Source: Streptomyces pactum
GTDB taxonomy: Bacteria > Actinomycetota > Actinomycetes > Streptomycetales > Streptomycetaceae
NCBI RefSeq assembly: GCF_016031615.1
Contig: NZ_JACYXC010000001.1
Coordinates: 1,984,001-2,048,000, forward strand
Direction of reading: 5' to 3'
DNA length: 64,000 nt
Positions 34,832 through 41,960 of the stretch are shown here, one piece after another. The notes under the pieces were generated by a model. That model ran no database searches and was not told the origin of the DNA. It worked only from the letters and a program-made list of their open reading frames with translations. Each line of letters starts with the position of its first letter. Position 1 is the stretch's first letter. Made by a program: the position numbers and the translations under genes.

Positions 34832-35173
34832 CCGCCCGCCGGCGGGACCGGGCGGCACACCACCACGGGAACGGAAAAGGGAACGGGAGCGGGCCGGCGG
34901 GCCGGGACCGGCGCCGGGCGGCGCGGGCGGGCCCCGCCGAACGGCGGCGGCCGAACGGCGGCCGGACCGGGCGGAGACCGGGCTACGGGAGCCGGTCCGC
35001 GATGGCCGGGCCACGGAAGCCGGGCCACAGGGGCCGGTCCCCGGAGACCGGACCACGGCGGCGCGGCCGGGCCGGGCGGCGCGGGCGGAGGCCGGGCCGG
35101 GCGGCGCGGGCGGGCGGAGGCCGGACCGGGCCGGGGTGTCCCGCGGACCCGCCGGCCCCCACGGGTCACCGGC
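34832..35173. repeat. GC-rich repeat region downstream of the NmrA gene
   Basis: Composed of imperfect direct repeats: GCCGGGCCACxGA/GGG blocks near 35010-35040, and GCCGGGCCGGGCGGCGCGGG occurring twice about 25 bp apart near 35065-35110. It separates two convergent genes and may act as a bidirectional terminator. No gene. Confidence 0.5.
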
Positions 35174-35959
35174 TCAGCCGGCCAGCCACTGGTCGTACGC
35201 CAGCTTGCAGACCAGCGAGACGACGACCACGACCAGCACCGCCCGGACGAAGCCGCTCCCCCGCTTCAGCGCCATCCGGGCCCCGATGGTGCCGCCCGCC
35301 AGGTTGAAGACCGCCATCAGCGCGGCCAGCCGCCACAGCACGGTGCCCTGGTGGGCGAATGTGACCAGGGCGCCCAGGTTGGTGCAGACGTTCACCACCT
35401 TGCTGGTGGCGGAGGCGGTCACCAGGTCCAGTTGCAGGGTGGCGACGAGCGCGATCACCAGGAAGGTGCCGGTGCCGGGGCCGATGAGCCCGTCGTAGAA
35501 GCCGATGCCCGCGCCCGCGATCAGGATGCCGGCGATGACCCGGGCGCGGGTCGGCGGACCGACGGCGCCCGGGGCGGTGCCGAAGGAGGGCCGCAGCAGC
35601 ACGAAGGCGAGCACGGCGAGGAGCACGACCATGATCAGCGGCCGGAGCACCGCGCTGTCGATCCCGGCGGCGAAGAAGGCTCCGGCGAGCGAGCCGAGGG
35701 CGGCGGCGATCCCGATGCGCACGGCGGCCCGGACGTCCACCAGTCCCTTGCGAACGTAGGTGAACGCCGCCGCGGTGGTACCGACCACCGAGACCGCTTT
35801 GTTGGTGCCGAGGACGTAGGCGGGCTGCACCCCGGGGACGCCGACGAGCAGTGCGGGGAGCTGGAGCAGGCCGCCGCCGCCCACCACGGCGTCGATCCAG
35901 CCCGCCGCGGCGGCGGCCAGACAGAGCAGCACGATCGCGGTCATGGATATGTCAGGCAT
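35174..35959 (-). CDS. TauE/SafE-family sulfite/sulfonate exporter
   Basis: A 261-residue membrane protein with about eight helices. The family repeat starts with AAAAAGWIDAVVGGGGLLQLPALL near residue 18, and the second repeat has GAGIGFYDGLIGPGTGTFLVIAL; the two GG-rich hairpins are diagnostic. It would export or import small organosulfur anions. ATG 35959 is preceded by a -10-like TTAGGGT, so a leaderless start is likely. Alternative upstream codons add a basic tail and look less natural. Confidence 0.92.
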   Translation of the reverse strand: MPDISMTAIVLLCLAAAAAGWIDAVVGGGGLLQLPALLVGVPGVQPAYVLGTNKAVSVVGTTAAAFTYVRKGLVDVRAAVRIGIAAALGSLAGAFFAAGIDSAVLRPLIMVVLLAVLAFVLLRPSFGTAPGAVGPPTRARVIAGILIAGAGIGFYDGLIGPGTGTFLVIALVATLQLDLVTASATSKVVNVCTNLGALVTFAHQGTVLWRLAALMAVFNLAGGTIGARMALKRGSGFVRAVLVVVVVSLVCKLAYDQWLAG

Positions 35960-36046
35960 GATCGCGACCCTAAGGCCGCCCCTCCGGGACACCGGAGGCC
36001 GGTCGGCCCCGGCCCCCGGGCGGGACCACCGCCACCACAGGGGCCG

Positions 36047-36574
36047 TCAGCCGTCCAGCGCCGCCGGGAGGCCGTTCAGCCGCAGCCGGGTGGCGCCGCG
36101 CAGGTGCGGGAGGTCGTGCTCGGGCTCCGCGGACGGGGTCAGGAAGGCCGCCTGCTCGGTCCACCGCAGCTCGGTGCCGCCGGCCCGCGGGCGCAGTTCG
36201 ACGGTCACCAGCGACGCCCACCGCACGATGTCGTCCACGCGTGAGGTGTAGGTGTAAACGATCCTGGCGCCCGGCACGATGTCGAGGTACCGCGAGGCGT
36301 ACGCGAGCCGCTCCGGCGCGGCACCCGCGACCGTGAAGACGCTCGACGCCGTCTCGCCGCCGGTGACCGTGAAGTCGTGCTCGTACGAGACCGGGCGGCC
36401 GGGCAGCCGGAACCACCGGCGCCGTGCGGGCGTGTCGGCGAACGCCCCGAAGACCGTGCCCGGGGCCGCGGCCAGGTGGGATTCCACGGTGAAGGTGTCG
36501 TGCCGCACCCCCGGGGCCGCGCCGTCGTGCTGCCCGTCGGTGGCCTCATCCGGTGCGGCGGCTCCCAGGGTCAT
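36047..36574 (-). CDS. SRPBCC / AHSA1-like domain protein
   Basis: A 175-residue protein with the START-like fold: FTVESHLAAAPGTVFGAFADTPARRRWF (first strand and helix), SYEHDFTVTGGETASSVF, RIVYTYTSRVDDIVRWASLVTVEL and a final GGTELRWTEQAAFL. These proteins bind hydrophobic ligands. The first 25 residues are polar and probably disordered. GAGGGA lies 3 nt before ATG 36574. It is divergent from an HxlR regulator and is commonly seen paired with such regulators (ArsR/HxlR-SRPBCC). Confidence 0.9.
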   Translation of the reverse strand: MTLGAAAPDEATDGQHDGAAPGVRHDTFTVESHLAAAPGTVFGAFADTPARRRWFRLPGRPVSYEHDFTVTGGETASSVFTVAGAAPERLAYASRYLDIVPGARIVYTYTSRVDDIVRWASLVTVELRPRAGGTELRWTEQAAFLTPSAEPEHDLPHLRGATRLRLNGLPAALDG

Positions 36575-36618
36575 CTTTCCCTCGCTCGGATCGGGGCGGA
36601 TCGGGCGGACGCCCGTTG

Positions 36619-36637
36619 GTTACCATCCGTATGTAAC
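36619..36637. promoter_or_regulatory. HxlR operator candidate
   Basis: GTTAC (36619-36623) and GTAAC (36633-36637) form a dyad with a 9-bp spacer in the 140-bp gap between the divergent SRPBCC and HxlR genes. The flanks CCCGTT and CGGG extend the symmetry partly. Confidence 0.55.
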
Positions 36638-36714
36638 GGGGGTGCGGTCGTCGCGTTCAAGGCCTCGCGCTCACGCACTTTCATGTCAGCTACGCACCCG
36701 GAGGGAACCGGCCC

Positions 36715-37122
36715 GTGGATTCCGAGCTGCGTTCCCGGCTGGTGGCGGCCGGGGTCGCCCCGGAATGCGCGTCCACGATCGAACTCGTGCGCGATCTGCT
36801 CGCCCGGATGGGGGACAAGTGGACCGTACTGGTCGTGACCACGCTCGCCGAAGGGCCGCTCCGCTTCACAGCGTTGCACGAGCGGATCGCCGGGGTGTCC
36901 CAGCGCATGCTGAGCCGGACGCTGCGAGCGCTGACCCGTGACGGCCTGGTGACACGGACGGCCTACGCCGAGGTCCCGCCCCGGGTCGAGTACGAGCTGA
37001 CGCCGCTGGGCCGGTCGCTCAACGACACCGTCACCCACGTCGTGCACTGGGTGCGGGAACACCGGACGGAGATCGTGCGGAACCGCGACGCCTTCGACGG
37101 GGACGGTCCCGCGGCCCGGTGA
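36715..37122 (+). CDS. HxlR family transcriptional regulator
   Basis: A 135-residue winged helix of the HxlR class: VRDLLARMGDKWTVLVVTTLAEGPLRFTALHERIAGVSQRMLSRTLRALTRDGLVTR is the core (residues 23-80) and AYAEVPPRVEYELTPLGRSL the wing. An early Cys (PECAST, residue 18) occurs at the position of the redox or aldehyde-sensing cysteine in several HxlR proteins. GTG 36715 is preceded by GGAGGG. It probably controls itself and the divergent SRPBCC gene. Confidence 0.93.
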   Translation: MDSELRSRLVAAGVAPECASTIELVRDLLARMGDKWTVLVVTTLAEGPLRFTALHERIAGVSQRMLSRTLRALTRDGLVTRTAYAEVPPRVEYELTPLGRSLNDTVTHVVHWVREHRTEIVRNRDAFDGDGPAAR

Positions 37123-37508
37123 GGTGACGGACCGCACCGCCGCGCCGCCCCCTCCCGCGCGGCGGTGCGGCGGCACAACCGGCCGCGGTGGCCGCCGGCG
37201 CGACGGAGCCGGGACGCGCCGGTGCCTCGCCCCGGGCGTCGGCCGCGCGGGCGCGCCACGTCGACCGGACCGGTCCGGGACCCCGGGGCCGGCCCGCGGC
37301 GCGGCCGTGGGTCCCCGAAAACCCCGGCAGTCGGCCGAGCGACCCTCCGCACGGCCCGCGGCTCGCCGTGACACACCCGCTCGCCGTGGCACAACCGCTC
37401 CCCGCGGCTCCCGGGCCGGGCGGGAAGCCTTCCGCCCGGCCGGCGGTGAACCGGGGCCCGGGCGGCGGCGCCGCCGTCGCGACGGCCTTCGGCACCGCAA
37501 CCGATGCG
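37123..37508. other. GC-rich gap
   Basis: About 385 bp between rightward genes with CCGCGGCTC and CTCGCCGTG repeats near 37350-37400. The last 60 bp leads into two palindromic operators. No gene is supported. Confidence 0.45.
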
Positions 37509-37552
37509 GTCAACCCAGGTTGACGAATGGGCCCGAGTCAACCAAGGTTGAC
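37509..37552. promoter_or_regulatory. Paired palindromic operators, GTCAACC-N2-GGTTGAC
   Basis: Two 16-bp sites with perfect 7-bp arms: 37509-37524 (spacer CA) and 37537-37552 (spacer AA), 28 bp start to start. The second ends two bases before the ATG of the small HTH protein, so binding would block both RNA polymerase and start access. Further GTTGAC occurs just after the ATG. Confidence 0.8.
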
Positions 37553-37554
37553 TC

Positions 37555-37785
37555 ATGACCGGAGTTGACCTTTCCTCGATCACCGAGAACGCCGATCCCC
37601 TCCAAGCGCTGCGTGAGGCAGCCGCGTTGCGCCACCGCCTGGAAGGGCAGGAGGAGATTCTGGTGTACCGGGCGCGGGCTGCGGGGACGACGTGGGCGCA
37701 GATCGCCGAAGCGCTGGGGGTCTCGAAGCAGGCCGTGCACAAGAAGTACGGCGGCCGGCGCCTGTTCGGCCGGACGGAGGCCTGA
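37555..37785 (+). CDS. Small HTH protein (76 aa)
   Basis: A 76-residue protein with an N-terminal helix (PLQALREAAALRHRLEGQEEILVYRARAA) and a compact HTH at residues 44-65 (TTWAQIAEALGVSKQAVHKKYG), reminiscent of the sigma region 4-like or Xre-like domains of small actinobacterial DNA-binding proteins. The message appears leaderless, since there is no ribosome-binding site and the operator abuts the start. The next gene begins 6 bp after its stop, so the two form an operon. It is the natural candidate to bind the two palindromes in front of it. Confidence 0.85.
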   Translation: MTGVDLSSITENADPLQALREAAALRHRLEGQEEILVYRARAAGTTWAQIAEALGVSKQAVHKKYGGRRLFGRTEA

Positions 37786-37791
37786 CGGGTC

Positions 37792-38820
37792 ATGACCTCA
37801 CGCCTCGATGAACTGGTACGGCTGACGGCGGAGCGGCTGGGCGCCCGGCAGCGGGGCTCCGTCGTGGTGGGAGCCGTCCGGGGCGGGCGGTCCGCTCTGC
37901 ACGGCGCGGACCCCGGCACGCTGTTCGAAATAGGTTCCGTCACCAAGACGTTCACCGCGCTGCTCCTGGCGCGGTTCACCGTGCGCGGCGCCGTGCGGCT
38001 GGACCAACCGCTCCGCGACCTGCTGCCCCGCGACATCACGGCTCCGGAGCGCGGCGGTGAGGTCATCACGCTGGGCCACCTGGCCTGCCACACCTCCGGC
38101 CTGCCCCGGTTGCCCAAGGGCCTCCTGCCGCGGGGCCTGTTCCGGTCCGACCCCTACGCCGGCTGCACGGGCGAGTTCCTGCTGGACGGACTGCGGCGGA
38201 CCCGCCTGCGGTCGGTGCCCGGCACCCGCTTCCACTACTCCAACCTCGGCGCCGGCCTGCTCGGACTCGTCCTGGCACGCCACGCCGGCACCGACTACGA
38301 CACGCTGGTGCGGTCCGAGATCTGCGAGCCCCTCGGCCTGGCCGACACCAGGGTGGTGCTCGACCCCGGACGCGCCGCACGGCTGGCCGGGGGCCACTCC
38401 CGCACCGGCCGCCCCCGCCCGCCCTGGCACCTGGCCGCCCTGGCCGGCGCCGGCGGCCTGCACTCCACGGTGCCCGACCTGCTCACCCTGGCCCGGGCCC
38501 AGTTCGGCCCCGCGCCCGGAGGACTCGCCGACGCCATCGCTCTCACCCACACCACCGCCCATCGCGTCAACGCCGGAACCGCCGTCCATCCCGGCTGGAT
38601 CTCCGCCACCCTGTCCCGCGGCCGGCACCGGATCCTCTTCCACACCGGCGGGACCGGCGGCTACCGCAGCCTGCTGGCCACAGCCCCCGAACACCGGGCC
38701 GCGGTCGTCGTTCTCAACGCCAGTACCCGGCCGGTGGACCGTGCCGGCCTCGACCTGCTCGTGCGGATCATCGAGTCCGGGCCCGGCCCGGACCCCGTCG
38801 CCGCCACCACCGGCGCCTGA
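37792..38820 (+). CDS. Serine hydrolase, class C beta-lactamase/DD-peptidase-like
   Basis: A 342-residue penicillin-binding fold hydrolase. Motif 1 is FEIGSVTKTFTALL with catalytic Ser and Lys (SxxK); motif 2 is HYSNLGAGLLG (YxN); motif 3 is HTGGTGG (in place of KTG). No signal peptide is visible, so it is probably cytoplasmic or uses a non-classical route, which is unusual for cell-wall peptidases; esterase activity is as likely. It lies 6 bp downstream of the small HTH gene and should be co-regulated. Confidence 0.92.
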   Translation: MTSRLDELVRLTAERLGARQRGSVVVGAVRGGRSALHGADPGTLFEIGSVTKTFTALLLARFTVRGAVRLDQPLRDLLPRDITAPERGGEVITLGHLACHTSGLPRLPKGLLPRGLFRSDPYAGCTGEFLLDGLRRTRLRSVPGTRFHYSNLGAGLLGLVLARHAGTDYDTLVRSEICEPLGLADTRVVLDPGRAARLAGGHSRTGRPRPPWHLAALAGAGGLHSTVPDLLTLARAQFGPAPGGLADAIALTHTTAHRVNAGTAVHPGWISATLSRGRHRILFHTGGTGGYRSLLATAPEHRAAVVVLNASTRPVDRAGLDLLVRIIESGPGPDPVAATTGA

Positions 38821-39062
38821 CCGTTCGGACACCCGGCTCGCGGATCACCGACGCCCCGGGACGGCACACCCGGGGGTGCGCCCCGCGGCCCGGGGGCGCG
38901 CTGGGCGGACCGGGCGGGCCGTGCGCCGGGGCGGCGGGGGGCAGGCGGGGGCAGTGGGGAACGGCCGGCGCGACGCCCCCGGGGCGGCCGGGGGCGGCCG
39001 ACGGCGGAGGGGGTCAGGGTGGCCCGGGTCGCCGGGCGGGCCGGGGCGGTTCCGGCGGGGCG

Positions 39063-39773
39063 TCACGCCCCCGCCGCGTCCAGGAGCGTCCCGGTCGCGT
39101 AGGTGACCGCCATGGCCAGCGCCCCGCCGGTGACGTTGCGCAGCACCGCGGGACCGGGCGGCGCCGCACCCAGCCGGGCACTGCTCCACCCCGTCATGAC
39201 CATGGCCGCCAGGACACAGCCGACGGTGACCGCCAGCCGCCACCCCTCGGGCGGCAGCACCATCGCCAGCAGCGGCAGCAACGCGCCGGCCGTGAACGCC
39301 AGGAAGCTCGCCCAGGCGGCGTGCCAGGGGTTGGTGAGCTCGTCGGGGTCGATGCCCAGCTCCACGCTCGCGTGCGCCCGCAGCGCGTCCCGCCGGGTCA
39401 GCTGCTCGGCCGCCTCCCGGGCGACCGCCCGGCTCAGCCCCCGCTCCGTCAGCATGCCGACGAGTTCCTCCAGCTCCGCCTCCGGCTCCTCGCGCAGCTG
39501 CCGCTTCTCCTCGGACAGCGCGGCGCGCTCGGAGTCCCGCTGGGTGGAGACGGACACGTACTCCCCCGCTGCCATCGACAGGGAGCCGGCGAGCAGTCCG
39601 GCCAGCCCGGCGGTCAGCAGGGCGGAGCGGTCCTCGGTCGCCCCGGCCACCCCGACGACCAGCCCGGCGGTGGACACGATGCCGTCGTTGGCGCCCAGGA
39701 CCGCCGCCCGGAGCCAGTTGAGCCGGGCGCCGAGCGCGTTGCCGGAGGACTCGTCGTGCGTGGGTGGGGTCAC
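39063..39773 (-). CDS. VIT1/CCC1-family Fe2+/Mn2+ transporter
   Basis: A 236-residue membrane protein. The first helix region LRAAVLGANDGIVSTAGLVVGVAGA and MAAGEYVSVSTQRDSE (the cation-coordinating hairpin) are diagnostic, followed by an acidic cytoplasmic helix (EEKRQLREEPEAELEELVGML) and three C-terminal helices. It moves ferrous iron or manganese out of the cytoplasm. GTG 39773 is the probable start; no clear ribosome-binding site. It stands divergent from the nitrite-assimilation operon. Confidence 0.92.
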   Translation of the reverse strand: MTPPTHDESSGNALGARLNWLRAAVLGANDGIVSTAGLVVGVAGATEDRSALLTAGLAGLLAGSLSMAAGEYVSVSTQRDSERAALSEEKRQLREEPEAELEELVGMLTERGLSRAVAREAAEQLTRRDALRAHASVELGIDPDELTNPWHAAWASFLAFTAGALLPLLAMVLPPEGWRLAVTVGCVLAAMVMTGWSSARLGAAPPGPAVLRNVTGGALAMAVTYATGTLLDAAGA

Positions 39774-39985
39774 ATGCCGGAGGATGCCACCCGCGCCGCC
39801 GCCCGCCGCCGACCAACACTCCGGGCCCCGCCCGGCCGCCCGGCCCGGCCCCTGCCGGGCCGTTCTCCGCGTCCACCGGCCGCTGTCCCGCGGTTCGTGA
39901 CCGCGCACGGCGGGGCCCGGGGCTCACGGCGGCGCGCGGCGGGGTCCGGTGCTCACAGCGGGGCGCGCGGGGCGCTGAGGGGAGC

Positions 39986-40023
39986 GTTTCCCGGCGGAAA
40001 CGGAGGCGATGCCGCCGGGAAAC
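39986..40023 (+). promoter_or_regulatory. Putative GlnR box upstream of the nasC-nirBD operon
   Basis: GTTTC (39986), GAAAC (39997), GATGC (40008) and GAAAC (40019) are spaced by 11 bp, matching gTnAc-n6-GaAAc-n6-gTnAc-n6-GaAAc; both b-sites are perfect. It ends 23 bp before the ATG. The first half is also a perfect dyad (CGTTTCC/GGAAACG, 39985-40002). Confidence 0.6.
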
Positions 40024-40046
40024 AGGCGGGGGCGAGGCTGCCTGCC

Positions 40047-41960
40047 ATGACGACGACGGGAGAGCGGAACGACCGTCACCGGGTGGTGGTGATCGGCGGC
40101 GGCATGGCCGGGGCACGGCTCGCGCAGCAGCTGGCCGGCACCCCGGAGGTGGCGCTGACCCTCGTGGGCGAGGAGCGGCACGCGCCGTACAACCGGGTGC
40201 TGCTCGCCGAGGTGCTGGCCGGACGGTACCCGCCGGACGTCATCACCCTGCCCGGCTCCGGGGCGCGTCGGCTGAGCGGGGTGCGGGCGGTACGGATCGA
40301 CCGGGCCGCCCGCGCCGTGCACACCGACGACGGCCGCCGGGTGCCGTACGACACGCTGGTGCTCGCCACCGGCGCCGGCCCGGTGCTGCCGCCGCTGCGC
40401 GGGCTGTTCCCGTCCGCCGGCCCGGCCCGGCCGCACCCGGGGCCCTCCCCCCGGCTGCCCGCCGGGGTGCGTCCCCTCCGCACGCTGGACGACTGTCTGG
40501 CCCTGGACGCGGCGGTACGGCCCGGGTTGCCGGCGGTGGTGATCGGCGGCGGGCTGCTGGGGGTGTCCGCCGCCCGGGCCCTGGCCCGGCGGGGCGCCCG
40601 GGTGGTCCTGGTCCACCCGGGCCCGTACCTGATGGAACAACAGCTCGACGCCGAAGCGGCGCGGCTGGTGCGCGACCACCTGACGGCGCTCGGTGTGCGG
40701 GTACGGACCGGGTGCCGGGCGCACGGGCTGCGGACCCGGCCGGTGCCCGGTACCGGGAGGGCCCCGGCACCGCCCCGGGCCCCGTCACCCCCGGACCCGC
40801 CACCGCCCCGGCCCCCCGTCACCCCGGGCCCTGTCACCCCGGGTCTCGCCACCGCCCCGGACCCGCCACCGCGCCGGGGCCCGCACCCGGCCTCGGAGCC
40901 GACCCCGGCCCCGTCCGGCCCAGCCCGGCCGCACCCGGGCCGGACATCCGGCCGGCACCCCGCGCCCGGCACGCCCCCCCGCCCGCCACCGGAGCAGGGC
41001 CCGACCCCGAGCCCGGACCAGGCCCCGCGCCCGGCCCCGGACCGGTCGCCGTGCGGGCGGTGGAGCTGGCCGACGGCACCGTCCTCGACGCCCGTCTCAC
41101 CGTGCTGGCCTGCGGCGTCCGGCCCCGGGTGGAGCTGGCCGCGGACGCCGGGATCGTCACCGCGCGCGGTGTCGTCGTCGACGACGAGCTGCGGACCAGC
41201 GACCCGGACGTGTTCGCGGTCGGGGACTGTGCCGAACACGCCGGGGTGGTCCACGGGTTCGCCGGCCCCGCGCAGGACCAGGCCGATCTGCTGGCCCTGG
41301 TGATCGGTGCCCGGGCCGCGGCCCGGCCGGGCTCGTCCGGTGCCGCCCCGGCCGGTGACCGCCGGCCGCCGCGCTACACCGGCAGCCGCCCCTCGTCCGG
41401 CTCACCCTCCCGGCGGCCCCCGCACCCCCCGCCACACCCGCGGCGACCACCGGGCCCGGCCGCACCGCCACACCCGCGCCGCCCGGTGGGCCCCGGCCGC
41501 ACCGCCACCCCCGCACCACCCGGTGGGCCCGGCGACACCGCCGCCCCCCGCACCACCCGGTGGGCCCGGCGACACCGCCGCCCCCTGCACCGCCCGCGGA
41601 CCGTGCCCCGCTCCCCGCACGCACCGGGGCGACCGATCGCCCCGATCCCACGGCTGCCACGGCGGCCGCCGCCCCGAGCCCCCAGGCGCCCCGAGCGCCC
41701 CGGCCGCCCCGGTGGCCCCGCTCGACCTGGCGGCCTTCGGCGAGCCGACGCCCGCGCCCGGGGACGACGTCGTCCAGCTCTCCGACGCCACCCGCGCCGC
41801 GTACCGCAAGGTCGTGGTCCGCGGTGACCGGCTGGTCGGCGGCGTCCTGCTGGGCGACCTCGGCGCGGTCGGCGCGCTCGCCCCGTGCCTGGGAGGGCGA
41901 CGAGCCGCTGCCCGCCGCCCCGCTGCTCCACCTGCTGACGACCGATGGAGGCCCCGATGA
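40047..41960 (+). pseudogene. FAD-dependent oxidoreductase of nitrate/nitrite assimilation (NasC/NirB N-terminal-like), frameshifted
   Basis: A flavoprotein that would pass electrons to nitrate reductase. FAD site VVVIGGGMAGARLAQQL, AVVIGGGLLGVSAARALARRG (NAD site) and, later, DPDVFAVGDCAEHAGVVHGF are all present, ending with AFGEPTPAPGDDVVQLSDATRAAYRKVVV. These pieces lie in different frames. Changes are inferred at 40974-40980 (C7), 41389-41392 (C4), between about 41590 and 41690, at 41881-41884 (C4) and perhaps 41952-41955. Two Pro-rich insertions (40740-41045; 41400-41700) interrupt the fold. With the frame restored, the stop at 41958-41960 overlaps the nirB ATG. Confidence 0.8.
41482..41592 (+). 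repeat. 37-bp minisatellite inside the oxidoreductase gene
   Basis: CCCGGTGGG recurs at 41482, 41519 and 41556, exactly 37 bp apart. Copies 2 and 3 are nearly identical (GCACCACCCGGTGGGCCCGG then CGACACCGCCGCC), and a diverged copy lies just upstream. Since 37 is not a multiple of three, every gain or loss of a unit changes the reading frame. Confidence 0.85.

Noticed and set aside
39764..41827. A separate single gene in the frame that starts before the flavoprotein ATG
   Set aside because: Its first 400 codons are antisense or shadow composition; only the part near 41040-41390 carries oxidoreductase motifs, which belong to the frameshifted gene.
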